Counted from the first letter of the stretch, positions 32,296-43,292 are shown. The stretch is DNA of 64,000 nucleotides from Undaria pinnatifida (GCA_012845835.1 JABAKD010000016.1:23234573-23298572); one strand, 5' to 3'. Notes: a model not told the origin generated them from the sequence alone. Made by a program: numbers and translations.

Positions 32296-32372
32296 GCAGT
32301 TGTTGTTGTCTCACATTAACTCTTGTCAAATATCTGCAGTCCGTGGTCACACGAAGGTGCTGGAGCCCTAGG
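32296..32372 (-). repeat. Family B 3' end fragment
   Basis: GTTGTTGTCTCACATTAACTC, then CAGTCCGTGGTCACACGAAG and GGTGCTGGAGCCCTAGGAGG. The last block is the complement of the LINE-like stretch seen before the tail at 18,880-18,900 (CCTAGGGCTCCAGCACC). Confidence 0.75.
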
Positions 32373-32666
32373 AGGTTAGTGTGTGTAGTGTACTGTTTTC
32401 GTGGCGGCGAGTTATATCAGGGTACGGCATCGCATGCTGGGGTAATTACAATAGGCTTCTCACTGGTACCTTTTTCGTGTATCATGTCCCTTTGTGTGAC
32501 GGAGGCCGGCAGTTGGCATGGTTCGTGCAATCCATGCGGTTGGAAATAATAAACGTTTGGTCAGAGCCAAACACCTGCAAAATATCGCTAAGGGTATAAT
32601 AATATGCTTCTGTCTAGACTATAGTCTAGTGTTTCAGAGAACTGAATCAAACCGGGTGGTTTAGAC

Positions 32667-32879
32667 TTACGGCCGGTGGAAACCGGTAGCAGGTTTAGCA
32701 TGAACTCCATACTTTTGGAAAAGCCAGCGTCGAGCATATGGCATAGGACAGCTGGTCATGGGGTCTATTTGCCCGTTGAAGATCAAACCTGTCGAGTCGG
32801 GCTCATCGGCAGCTGTAGCACATAGACGTTTCTCTGACATGTATTTTAGATACCGGCTGGTGCAGCCGATGAGGTACAC
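32667..32879 (-). CDS. Possible upstream exon of the convergent gene, copy 1
   Basis: A minus-strand frame starting MYLIGCTSRYLKYMSEKRLC and ending ATGFHRP then stop. In the duplicate, minus-strand frames near 59,500-59,830 contain AYLTGFTRYLNRTQVVIL and, in another frame, ASGFHRP followed by a stop, so both ends are recognisable although the middle has drifted. This is the reason for suspecting a second gene in the duplicated unit. No splice sites could be fixed. Confidence 0.3.
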   Translation of the reverse strand: MYLIGCTSRYLKYMSEKRLCATAADEPDSTGLIFNGQIDPMTSCPMPYARRWLFQKYGVHAKPATGFHRP

Positions 32880-32900
32880 AAAATGATACCTGGTATAGTC

Positions 32901-33800
32901 TAGACCTGTCTATAGTCTATATTTTAGCTTTTTTTCAATGTATTCAACCCTGTATGGATTTGGTTGGCTCAAAAACAGTTTTTCGTCATTCCCTTCTGCT
33001 CCTTCAAGTTTTGTACTTTTTCCATCAGCTGTTGGCCAAGATTAACTTTGGTCGTTTGCGAAAAATATTGTTCAATTCAGGTAATAAACGGAAACCAAAC
33101 GCAGGAGGCAATCGCATCGGCATTACGCTAAGAATGCACGTGCCTCGAAAATCCAAAGACGGAATGAGGAAGTGGGAGCCCGGCTTAAAAGCTGCTCTTG
33201 GTCAGCCCTGCTTACAGTGACACGTAGCAGAGAGGTGTAGCTGTGTGCACCTGAAATATCAACGTACAGTTAGGAGTTTCGTTCTGGGTTCTAGAAGTTG
33301 TTACCACCGCAGCACCCCGGTGGGGATACGTGGGTGCGGACGACCAATCTCCTGCGTATCAATCATTGAGTTTATAACCCCGCTTTTTTTTTTTTAGCTG
33401 TGGCCCCAATCAGCTGAACATCCAAATACAGCGTGAAGACATAGCAGCAAACTCAATAGCTTCCGCAAAATTCTTTGGATACTTCAGTCAGCCGGGAAAA
33501 CGGAGAGATGGGGGGCACTGGTTGTATATCATCCTCCGTGGCCTTAAACATGGCAAAACCATCGACTCCCTACGCGTTCCAAACGCAACGGCCGTTCGCA
33601 TTATCACATGGAAATGAACCAATTCGGACAGGGTAGGGGGATCATTCGGGATGTTTTTCGCGGAATTGAGAAGTGCGGGAACCAGATATGCTTGCAAGTG
33701 AGTTACTAAACCTTGACCACCCCGACCAATTGCCCTTCGATTTCAATACGTTCTCGTCAATTTTGAGAATGGGAGGAGTCCCTCAGCTACGAACAATGGA
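32901..33800. other. Unassigned sequence
   Basis: TATAGTCTA motifs lie just upstream (32,617, 32,894, 32,911). Frames at 32,954-33,220 (+) and 33,488-33,697 (-) are short and unrecognised. Confidence 0.35.
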
Positions 33801-33806
33801 AAGACG

Positions 33807-34253
33807 ATGCAATCACCACTGGCTGCCCTCTACAGAACGAAGGATCACATCGACGACACAAACCACAGAGGGATTTGGTTAATTTTCCACCCACGTAGTT
33901 TGTTGGTGAAACTCCTTGAGTCCCACCCTACCGACGTCTGGGAAGGCGAGAGAATCACGAAGATCTGTGCGGTTTCTGGCCGGCACGGTCTATCGATGTA
34001 TTACATGCTGTCCTTAGAATGCCGACGCATGTATGTGCACTCTTATCCCAGAAAAAAAGCTTTGCCCTATGCCAACCGAGATCTGAGAGCTGAGAGGGAT
34101 GCTTTCATGCTTCGGCGTACCAGCGAGGATGCTTGCAGTCGTCGGTGGGCTCCTCAAACGAATGTAGGCTCGCTTGTGCGGATGATGGCGAGCACTCTGA
34201 ACGAATTTACATCACTCAGCGGCTGCATTAGGGCTGCGAGCTGCCGGCGCTAA
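33807..34253 (+). CDS. Hypothetical ORF, 148 aa
   Basis: Open frame with Arg-, Ser- and Leu-rich soluble composition, including a Cys/His-containing stretch in the middle and the end (SGRHGLSMYYM, CIRAASC). There is no matching long frame on the other strand over its second half, which mildly favours coding. A shorter overlapping frame lies upstream (33,673-33,882) and others follow at 34,410-34,789, so a decayed or intron-containing gene over 33.6-34.8 kb is possible. Family unknown. Confidence 0.3.
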   Translation: MQSPLAALYRTKDHIDDTNHRGIWLIFHPRSLLVKLLESHPTDVWEGERITKICAVSGRHGLSMYYMLSLECRRMYVHSYPRKKALPYANRDLRAERDAFMLRRTSEDACSRRWAPQTNVGSLVRMMASTLNEFTSLSGCIRAASCRR

Positions 34254-34799
34254 TGTGCAAATAGGTCTTCCCCATGCAACAATAATGGGCGTGTTGGGCG
34301 TTCGCTTCATGGAGGAAAGCCACCATGAAGACCTAGTTTAATTCGTGGAGTATGAGGCGGGTGCCGACGATGAACCGCTCGTTGGTATACGTGCCATAGG
34401 CCGTGCCGTATGAGGAACGCTGCTGCGCCGACTACGAAAGCGTTGAATCTAGGTCGGCGGAAGTGTCGCTATATATATCATGAGGATGACAGTCGTTGGC
34501 TCACCGTTTCGGACAGGAAACGATTGGAACGCTGCCCCAAATACAGGGCCAGACGTCCTGGACTCATTCGTTCTTTGGCAAAGGAGCAGGGTGGTAGCAT
34601 ACTCAGATGACCCCGTTCTTTTGCCTGGACGGCATTATCGACAAAGAAATCAAGCTTGTGGTTGACATGGTATCGATCCCGGCCCATGTGGGCATGGTAC
34701 TGACAGTTATGTCCAGAGATTCACTCACAAGAAGTGACGACCGTACTGCTCTCATCGAAAGGTTCCATGGCGAAAGTCCGTGTTGTTGAAAACTTGCTT

Positions 34800-35960
34800 A
34801 ATTGACTATGACGTGGACACTCAACACGAAACATGTTACCATGTTCTGGGGTGCACCGACCACATCAACAGCACCGTACGCTAAAGTCGTCAAAAAGCAA
34901 ATAAATATGCGAAAGCATCGAGGAGATCGCTCCTAAATGGCGGTTTTCGATTGGCGTAGGTAGTGGTAGAGCAAAACAACCGCGGGTTCATTGCCAAGAA
35001 GGGTAGTGTTTGTTTTTGGTGTCCGCACGGTCGAGACAATCGCGGATCACGTGGAAGACCGACGAACTAGCAAAAATGCCTCACGGGCAGCCTCGAATTT
35101 CTTTTACCCGACGAAGGTTGGACGAAACTAGCAACCCGCCATGGCGCGCTTGAAGTGGAGACCCTGCTATGCGTAAAAGCAGAGCAAAATATGGGTAAGG
35201 AGTAGCGGGGGGTCTTTGAACCGAACGGCTCATGGTCAAGTGGCACAAAGAAGTGGTGGATAAGAGCAGGAAGCGTCACGCATCCGACCTAAATGTGATG
35301 TACAAGGCAAAGTGGCCTAGGGGCGGGCGGGGGATAGGGGGGTGTTAGCGACACCGTCGTCGAGAAAAGCGGGTGGGAGGCGGCCAACAGACTAGCAGGG
35401 CATCAGCCTGGTGACTTCGCGCTGCATTACCTATCGATGGATTGGGCGTTGGCACCAGCGCAAAGTGGATCATTCTTAGAGAGGGTGGTCCTTCAAGAAG
35501 ACCTGTCGAGCCTGGCGCTGATAAGAAAAACGAAACGAACAACGCAGAACACTAGGGATCAAGTATTTTGAACACTTGCCGAAGTAAATTAGGCGGAATG
35601 TCTCAGGAACAGTCGGGCCATGGGACGGCGTGTGTCAAACTGCAACGGAATCGTGCCAACCTTGAGTTGGAAGAAGTGTAAATGATCGTTGATCATCCAT
35701 GGTGTTCCGTCTCCCAATGCAGCGTTCCGAAGACCCCTTGACCATGACATATACAAGGAAATTTTGGTAACAAGAAAGTTGGCGTAGATATGTCGACCGC
35801 CGGGAGGTTATTGTCGCGTGTGAGGTGTGAGACCATTGGAACGTGGCTTCCTTCAAGCCTCACAGAAGCATTATTAAAATGGATAACAACATACTTCGAA
35901 GTAAGCCATTCTTTTCACTTTCAGCTATATTGAAGACTAATTTCTCTGATGGTGGTATCC
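34800..35960. other. Unassigned sequence
   Basis: No recognisable domains. Several 60-75 codon frames occur on both strands without supporting features. Confidence 0.35.
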
Positions 35961-35964
35961 GTAC

Positions 35965-36190
35965 ACAACGGTAGCTTGCGCTGCCGGGTTTGTGACGAAG
36001 ACCACTGATAGGGACAGCTCACGGTATACCTACAATGGGACTCGAAGGGTGCGCCAGCTAGCGTTGGGCTGCGAAAGCAACTGACTTAAATCGACACACG
36101 ACGCGTATGAAAATACTTGGAAAGTGTGGTGAGCGAAAGCTATATTTTTCCCCATCCGCCGAATGATGAAAAATTGAAAAATTAAAAAGG
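35965..36190 (+). repeat. Family E, copy 2
   Basis: GACGAAGACCACTGATAGGG, ACAGCTCACGGTATACC, GAAGGGTGCGCCAGCTAGCG, GCGAAAGCAACTGACTTAAA and CGACACACGACGCGTATGA, ending in an A-rich tail (ATGATGAAAAATTGAAAAATT). The 5' neighbour ACGGTAGCTTGCGCTGCCGGG is shared with 43,490-43,515 (opposite strand). Confidence 0.85.
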
Positions 36191-36963
36191 TGGTGACAGA
36201 CTCTTTCCTCGGGTTTTCACGCATTATTGTGAGAACTATGATTGCGCCAAACATACGGGTAGGTCGTAACAGCAACCTGGGTGGTGTTGCTACTTCCAAT
36301 TGGCCACGGCTCCCAATACGCTGAGTACATTACCCGGTACGCTAAGAGTATCCACAGCCGAAACGAATTTTTCATATGAACAGAAGAGATCAGAACTAGC
36401 GCCTACCGGCAGGAAGGAATGCATCACAAATTGATAGTAAAGTAATTAGACACTGCTCGGCCCTGTTTTGAACAACCCGGGGATTTGCCTCCGAAGTGAC
36501 ATTGACTGCCAGCGTGATACCTCCTGTTCTCATCCCTGGTCTGCGGTCGGTTGTACCTGCTTGTTACACTGTATTCCGCGTTCACCACTGCACTGAAGGT
36601 GAGATGCATCACCGCTGTCGCCGGCCTCTCGCCCAAACAGTCATCACGGATTCGCCAGAACGAAATATTAACATTAAGTTTTTCCAGCAAAACATTTAAA
36701 CAAATTCGGGGCATTCTCAATGTCAACCGCCACCAGGATAGTACCGGATTGTAAGGAGGAGAGAGACGACCGCAGAGGACGAAACCCACATAGGGCGCTG
36801 ATAGTGCAGTTCCTACGTGAATGCCTAAATTGTCCTAGGTTCGTCACGTAAGGAGCTCTAACGTTTCGTTGAGAACTGTTCAACGGAAAGCGCAACCCGA
36901 TAAAAAATCTCATGGTATAGTTGTATAGTCTATACGTATAAACGAATTATTATGTACCACGGT
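36191..36963. other. Unassigned sequence
   Basis: Frames of up to 121 codons on the minus strand (36,424-36,789) overlap plus-strand frames of similar size. No domain recognised. Confidence 0.35.
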
Positions 36964-36967
36964 TAGT

Positions 36968-37224
36968 GAGTCATCCCACGGTAGGGGTTGCAGTTGTATG
37001 ATTGCGCCAAAAAGTCCCTGGGCGATTGAGTTCCTCACGTACGTGAAGGAACTGCCGGTCAACGAAGCAATTTCACGAGTACATTATATTTTTGGACTAA
37101 GGCATGGAAGCTTAGTCGGGTTGTGCGACCGAATGCCTTCGAAGTAATTTTCTGGGTGAAATATTGAGTTCCTTATGTTTGGAGCTCAGGAACTTGCTGC
37201 TGCAACCCTACCGTGGGATGGCTC
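36968..37224. mobile_element. 257-bp MITE with TAGT target duplication
   Basis: The left end GAGTCATCCCACGGTAGGGG and the right end CCCTACCGTGGGATGGCTC are inverted repeats of about 24 bp, with TTGCAG/CTGCAA continuing inward. TAGT occurs directly outside both ends (36,964-36,967 and 37,225-37,228). A second internal inverted pair (GAGTTCCTCACG...GGAACTGCC, and AGTTCCTTATG...CAGGAACTTG) suggests a fold-back structure. No coding capacity. Confidence 0.8.
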
Positions 37225-37228
37225 TAGT

Positions 37229-38705
37229 TGTATATATTATATGCACCACCATATAGTTGTACATATTATATTCCACGGTATAAACCTAGACTAGTTGTAT
37301 AGACTATATTATTTACTGCAAGGAATAAGATCAATATCGTCGTACGCAAATTGGGATCCAACGATGCTGGGTGCCGTGCTGATGTAGCATCTTAGTATGT
37401 TGGTTCGTTATCAACGGAGGAGTCCTGTGGGTCAGGAACACGTATACCAAGGAAGTGATACAGTCCCCCCATTTCACGGGTCCACATAAACCAGTGGAAT
37501 TCGCGACCAGAATAGGACCGCCAGGAAATCTCACCACGGAGCAGTTCGACGAGTTGACAGCGTCGCATGCAGGGGGTATGGTTGTTCTGCAGAAGGATTT
37601 TTTAGCCAAATTTGGTACGCTGTGGTGATGACGAGTGCGACCCTTGATGGGTTTTACCTGAAGAGGCCCAACATGCTGCGTTGGGGGTTGGGAGGTGTGC
37701 ACATTTTCGTCACGCCACCGGCACAAACACGGGCGTACACGCTAGCTAGTGCTACAATAAGGCCGCTACGTTTGTTGAGGCGAACCCGCGCCACGAATAG
37801 TAGGAGGCTTCCGCTTGAGTAGTGAGGTGCTTTTGATTGGGCTACGGGACAAGGTGTGTGGGTGCTACACCACTGTATACAGGGTAGTCTATACCTCTAG
37901 ACTACATATTGACAGTCTGAGGTCAATCCATCTATTTGCTTTCGAAAATGCTTCAACGTGAGCTATACGCGAGGGGGCAACAAAAGCGTCCACGCCGACG
38001 GTAACACTGATCGGAACAAGATGGAAAATGACGAGATAGCGAGCGTAGAGTAGGAAAGGAGGAAGGGTGGCGGGCGGGGAACGGGGGGAAGGCGGTGGCA
38101 GCGAATAAAGTGGTGTGGAAGAGCGAGTTGGGAAGGAGGCTAGTAAGAAATAAAATTATTGGCGATGGAACGCGGGGAAGGAGAGGACGGGGCGCCGACG
38201 AGTGACGGAGGCAAGATGACGACAGAGAAGGGAGCATGTTCTCCAGGGTCAGAGGAATTTTAGGTGACGGCGATATTGACCTAGGGAAGGGCAGTATATT
38301 CAGTGTTGTTGAAATTCAAAGCAGAACCTATCCCGCCGGGAAGATATTTCGAAGGCCACATCACTGGGTTTCGTCACCCACGGTCTCCAGTCGCCTCTGT
38401 GTCACTCATCTGCGGCACTATTACATCAACAGACGCACACGGGCTGCAACGCACAGGGGCTGGAAGGGAGGCAAAGCGGACAGCCGGAATGGGCCTGGCC
38501 TGATGGTTTTAATCCAACATGCTCCGGCTATATGCTCGTCCTATAGCATGGTTTATGGGCCTAAAGTTACTAGTATCTCGCCTGGGAATTCGACGTGCCT
38601 GCTCTAGGTGAGCCCGACCGACTCTGTTGTTGGTAGACTGCTTGCGAATATCCTCAGCAGCGACGACGAGAACAACACCGCCAACAGCATGCTAAGAATA
38701 CGTTA
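37229..38705. other. Unassigned sequence with TATAGTCTA-type motifs
   Basis: AT-rich motif-bearing stretch to 37,310, then frames of up to 131 codons (37,331-37,726, minus; 38,236-38,607, plus) with no recognised domain. Confidence 0.35.
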
Positions 38706-38812
38706 GGGGTAGGGCATACTGCACCTGGCATACGAATCTGTATGTACCTATGAATACCTTGGGGGTAGGGCATACTGCACCTGGCATACGAATCTGCATG
38801 TACCTATTTCAA
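38700..38812 (+). repeat. Near-perfect 62-bp tandem duplication
   Basis: GGGGTAGGGCATACTGCACC, TGGCATACGAATCTG and ATGTACCTAT occur twice, beginning near 38,706 and 38,761, differing at very few positions. Recent local duplication. Confidence 0.9.
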
Positions 38813-38929
38813 TGTGTGCTAACACACGTTTATTGATTAGCTTACATACTTGCGCGTGTGGTATAGACTATGTGTCAAGTATTCATATAAGGGTAGGTAT
38901 ACACTTACCCATAGTCTATTTACTACGAA

Positions 38930-39560
38930 CAAGTGTCGAGAGTCCATGCATGCATTAAGTATGTCGAGCACCCACGGCCGTAAGTGTGCACCGTGATGGC
39001 GCTCATATTTCTTACGCATATGGTAGGTGACAAGCATTCATGCACTCAAACCTACCAACAAGCGTGTATGTATTCATATATGCATGCCCTGGCGAGCATG
39101 CGTGCATGGCAAGCATACACTTTTCCGCATAATAGGCGACAAGCGCTCACGAACCCACAATGAACGGGTGTCGAGCATCCAGGTGTATATACATGCATGC
39201 ACTGGCAATCGCACATGTGATGGTGAGAACACATACTCGCGCATACAATGGTAGGTGACAGACATTAAATGCGACGATATAGGCCAGCGCTCATGCCGTA
39301 GCATATGTACTCCTGGTACCCACACGAAATACTAGCGTCTCGAATCCATGTGTTTAGTTGTATGTGCTAGGGAGCGTAGGTGTCTACGTGTATTGTGGAT
39401 GTCGAGCCTCCACGCGCAAGCAAAAGCGAGCACAAACTGATGTACGTCATGTCGAGCATGCGATGAGAAGCATGCACACTATCCTGAATAAATCCTGGTG
39501 CTCGAGAGCATCGAGCATCCACGTCAAACTTGCGGAAACCCTAGTTCGATTCTCGGATTG
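38930..39560. repeat. Degenerate tandem region, TGTCGAGCATCCA motif
   Basis: TGTCGAG-(CATCCA)-type motifs occur near 38,933, 38,961, 39,168, 39,399, 39,449 and 39,508. A second recurring motif, GGTGACAAGC-TTCATGC, occurs near 39,025, 39,131 and 39,252. Between them are CATGCATGC and TATATGCATGC runs. Spacing is irregular. Confidence 0.55.
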
Positions 39561-40040
39561 GACACCGTGTTACAGAGTCGAGCTGTGTCTGCATAATCCA
39601 TGATAGAGTGGCAGCCCCTGCTTCGCAGGTCTATCGCGAGATATAATTTCACTCTTTGAACGTCGTATTGTTTAGTCTCCAGGTCCACGCATCAGGTATA
39701 TCTCTTGTGATGCCTGCTCTAACGTCATCCTCATATCCTCGTAGTCACACTCAAGCTCTTCCGAGTTCATGTAAAATACTGCCACCTACATAGTCATAGT
39801 CCCCTGCAGCATGCTGTCTCAGTCGTCTTCTTGTGTAGGACAGTTGAACGATCGAAGTAAGAGGAAGAAGGAGGTTGCATGGGGGCCGATGCTCCACTTC
39901 GCAGCAACCACCAAGTTACTCCTCGTAACACATACTCGTCATAAATATATACTCCGCGAGATTCCTCGCATACGACACCTAGCGACACTCTCTGAGATTG
40001 AAAGTTCGTGACGCTTTGTATGCGGCGGTAACTTCTTCCT
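39561..40040. other. Unassigned sequence
   Basis: No gene or family recognised. Confidence 0.35.
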
Positions 40041-40560
40041 TGGCTGTTCGGCGAGACAAGCTGTGGAAAACCCGAATACCCACCTTACCAGAAGACACCG
40101 CCATAACAATTACCCAGCTGGACGATGTTTGCGCGGATAGCCGGTGAAAAAAACGGAACCGGGCGGGACACGGAACAACTGCCTCACAGCCCTGAGAAAC
40201 GACGTCGCCGTTTTTCGATCCACCAAAGAATTCACGGAGGTTTCGCCACGTCAGTTTCGAGTTGAACCGTGATGTAGGTCCATGCAGCAAAAAAGGCGGG
40301 CAAGTGATACCGGCAAACGCTTGAAGCAGCCGAACGGTTCATTGGCAGGTTGCATGTTGACGAGGAGAAAGAAAATAGGTCAGAGCACTGCGCCGCCTGG
40401 AGTCTTGAAGTTCAAATCGAACAGGGGGGTGGGGGGAGTAGGGAAACCGCTGTTTGATATTTTTTTTACACCAAGAAGGAGGCGGCAGACAGGGTAACAA
40501 AGCACCAGCCAGATTGGCAAATAGAACCACCTGTCTACGTTGCCTCAAGCTACTGCGACT
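40041..40560 (+). pseudogene. LINE pol C-terminal fragment
   Basis: Similar to 48,200-48,600. Readable protein pieces are NCLTALRNDVAVFRSTKEFTE and the following PRQFRVE, then a KKGGQ-type block and HVDEEKENR-like codons. Shared DNA blocks are GACGTCGCCGTTTTTCGATCC, GCAGCAAAAAAGGCGGGCAA, a G-rich run and AGGAGGCGGCAGACAGGGTAACAA. The RT part is absent and frames are broken. Confidence 0.65.
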
Positions 40561-40759
40561 ACCTTTTGTATTTTGTTCTCGTGTTTCGTGTTTTGGGGTG
40601 CCTTCTCCACCCCCCTCCGGGGTCACGGGTCAACCGATACAGCGGTACAGCCACTGCCGGTACGGGGGGTCTCCCTGAGCAGTTGTCCCCTTTTCCCTTT
40701 GATGTGATGCCCTTCCCGCTTCTTTGTCCCTATATTTTTTTTATAGGGTCAATTGCGTT

Positions 40760-41830
40760 GTGGTTTTTTTTATCGGTTCGGTATGGTTCGGTGCGGTTAA
40801 CCGCACCGCATCTGCACCGTAGGATTCTCCCGCCATTGAAACCCCCGCAACATTTTTACGTGGGGTTTGGGAAATCTCGGAGAACCGCACTGAACCGCAC
40901 CGTAGGACATATTACATATATAAACCGCATCGTAGGGATCACGACATCTGAAAACGCCACCGAACCGAATAATGGCGTTTACGCTTTCTGACAACCACAC
41001 CGATCCGTGCACCATAGGATATATCACAACACCGAGCCGCACCGTAATAAAAAACCGCAGCGAACCGCACGGTAAGATTAGGAATGTCGTCGAAACCGAA
41101 TTGCACCGTGTGCACCAAGCTACGATGCCAGAAAAAAACAGATCATTTACATTTAACGGTGCGATTCACTTAAAACGGCGGAAACCCTGCGTTTGCATAG
41201 GCCGCGGAACGGTTCTATACGGTCAAGGTTTCGCACGGTTCATGACGGTTTATGCACGGTTTCACGTCAAGAGTGTTCCCACTAGCGTGGTTGATTTGCG
41301 CACGGTTTATTCATACGATTCGCGGAATAGACACGGCAGTTTTCTTAGTGCTCCGAGAAAAGGCTTGAAACCTGGTGTACAACCCCGCGGTTTTGTACGG
41401 TATAGTCTAGCTAGACTGCTTGTATTTATACGGTACTTGTACACCGCAGATAAGATGTGATTTAGTACGGATTTACTTGCGGGGATTGGAACCGCCCGAA
41501 GCCAAGACCGTTCAACGGAGAACCGCACCAAACCGCATTGTTGTAGGATGCATCACCGCACCGAATCGCGACGTAGGGTTTACCATAAAAAATTTGAAAA
41601 AAAAAATCCTGAAAACCAAAACAAACCGCACCATAGGATTCCAGTGTTGCTCCGAAAACGGCATCGAGCCGCGCAATATGATGTTGTTGTTGTTGTTCTC
41701 ACATTAACTCGCATAATCAAGACGTATGATACACGAAAGCACCGAATCCCACCGTGGCATTTACGTGTTTTTTAAACCCGCACCGAGTCACACCGTAGGA
41801 CTTCCACTTTGTCAAAAACGTGGCTCGCTG
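40760..41830. repeat. Degenerate satellite based on AACCGCACCGTAGGA
   Basis: More than a dozen imperfect copies of AACCGCACCGTAGGAT occur at intervals of 20-90 bp (for example near 40,799, 40,885, 40,920, 41,000, 41,033, 41,060, 41,520, 41,552, 41,620, 41,745 and 41,780). Complementary-oriented CGGTTC/CACGGTTT motifs occur at 40,775-40,800 and 41,205-41,270. The palindrome GGTGCGGTTAACCGCACC is at about 40,789-40,806. Open frames here are repeat artefacts. Confidence 0.6.
41680..41722 (-). repeat. Family B extreme 3' end
   Basis: GTTGTTGTTGTTGTTCTCAC, then ATTAACTCGCATAATCAAGAC; cut off after 43 bp inside the satellite. Confidence 0.8.
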
Positions 41831-42080
41831 TCGGTTGTGCCTTGTTTTTCATCTTCGTTGGGCCGTCCTGTTTTCTTTTTTCTTTCCATTTTTTTTTTTT
41901 TTCCTTGTCTATTTCATTATTTCCTATCCATCGTGATTTTTATTCTTTTCTACTGCAAATGGCCTGGTGTGTTAGCTTGCATATTTTTGTTTTTTGCCCT
42001 CAAGCTCATTGCGGTTGGCATTGCATGGCCGAATCCACACGCTGTATTTACAATGTGTACATCTCCTTCGTAGGTTGTGA
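41820..42080 (+). repeat. Pyrimidine-rich LINE 3'-UTR fragment
   Basis: GGTTGTGCCTTGTTTTTCATC resembles 8,885-8,905. A T/C tract (41,870-41,950) follows, then GCTCATTGCGGTTGGCATTG as at 9,060 and, inverted, at 49,382. Consistent with the same UTR as family B. Confidence 0.5.
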
Positions 42081-42309
42081 CCACAGAGGTCCTCTCCGTA
42101 TGAGGCATTAGCGCGGACGTTCCTTCCGTGTTTATTGTGCTGTATGTGTGGATGGGTTGAAACATCAGTTTGATGTGAAGGACAAATACATGTAGTATAT
42201 TACAAGTACCAACAACGCAGCTGCACAATGATGAGTATTGACCCGAAATTCGTCGAACTCAGGGCTGACGCCCATCAAATATTTTTTATAAAATACATAC
42301 CGAAGTATA

Positions 42310-42472
42310 AGATAGCTACACTGCTGTAATTGCGCAAGGGGAACCGACGACCTACATCCTTAATGAGGACACACAATCCGTAATGCGCGCGATCGGAGTA
42401 TCACACACAGCTTGCAAAGATGAGTTTCGACAAAACGTTCGATCTCACAGCTGGAATGTATATATATTTTTA
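42310..42472 (+). repeat. Family C, 3' module only
   Basis: CTGTAATTGCGCAAGGGGAAC, CTTAATGAGGACACACAATCC, GCGATCGGAGTATCACACAC and GATGAGTTTCGACAAAACG. The frame reads MSFDKTFDLTAGMYIYFY. Confidence 0.85.
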
Positions 42473-42479
42473 TATTGTT

Positions 42480-43292
42480 CGTAGTATATTGTGAGCACTA
42501 AGACTTGTCGGTTGACCTGTTGGGTGCTAAACAACCTTGGCACCTTTTAGCACTGCCTCTCCTACACGTTATACCCCTAAAAACATCGCAGGCTGACTCC
42601 CGATTTCACTTTTATATGTTCTGGTGGAGGCATGAATTGCGTCAGCTGTGATATACCAGGTATGCGTGTACCACCTTCATGAATTGCGTCAGCTGTGATA
42701 TGTGTGTGTGTGTGTTCTTCACATTAAACCGTTTTTCTACTCGTCGACATCCAGCACACCCATTGTCCGTACTGATTCTTCACCCTAGAAAGATCAGCTC
42801 TGTGGTCACAAGCCACGACACAGAGATAATGCATCGTAATGCATTCGACAACGCAATGTCATGCCCTAGTACTGGGTACGACAGGCACAACATACATACG
42901 TCAGCAACAGAAATACATTGGAAGAGAGAAATACGAAATAAACAAAAACAAAAACAAAAACAAAAAACAAAAACAAAATAAGAAAACAAATAAAAACAAA
43001 GATAAAAATAAAACAAAAAATGAAACAAACAAAACGAAGGGGAAATCGAAGAAACAACCCAACCGGAGAGGAGAGCCAAAGCTCGGAAAAGAAACACAAT
43101 AAAATGAAATAAAATAAATTAAAGTAAAACCAAAATAAGATAATCCGAACACGAGCCAAAAACCTGGACACGCAAGGAGGGAACAAAGGGGAAAAAAATA
43201 CCCCAGAAAAAGACGAAAAGTGCTATGTACCTACTAGTCGGCCTGGTACCTTGCTACCCTGATATACCAGGTATGCGTGTACCACCTTTGAT
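42480..43292. repeat. Rearranged family B segments around a (CAAAAA)n tract
   Basis: The terminal block (GACTCCCGATTTCACTTTTA, GAATTGCGTCAGCTGTGATA) at 42,592-42,660 is followed by a second copy of CATGAATTGCGTCAGCTGTG at 42,678. TACCAGGTA occurs at 42,654 and again at 43,265 in the same context (GATATACCAGGTATGCGTG). Between them lies a purine-rich tract (42,940-43,130) dominated by CAAAAA/AAACAAA units, equivalent to the complement of the family's pyrimidine tract. Confidence 0.6.

Larger units (their letters stand above)
29880..32900 (+). repeat. Ancient segmental duplicate, copy 1 (partner 56,690-59,840)
   Basis: Collinear similarity to 56,690-59,840 is seen at widely spaced anchors. These are upstream (TTGGAGTTCGCGTG-type block at 29,895), the 5' UTR (GCCGTGT-TACGAAAGGTGG at 30,238), the whole 290-aa gene, a 3' block (GGGCCGAGG near 31,560), TGTCTGCAT (31,757), GTTGACAGCAGCGTTCCCCCG (32,048), ACTCGTTGATGCAAGTATCATG (32,130) and GGTGGAAACCGG (32,676). 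The offset stays near 26.8 kb throughout. Non-coding parts are highly diverged. Confidence 0.7.

Noticed and set aside
38930-39560. Possible CRISPR-like array because of recurring TGTCGAGCATCCA
   Set aside because: The repeats are irregularly spaced, diverged and too short, and the window is eukaryotic.
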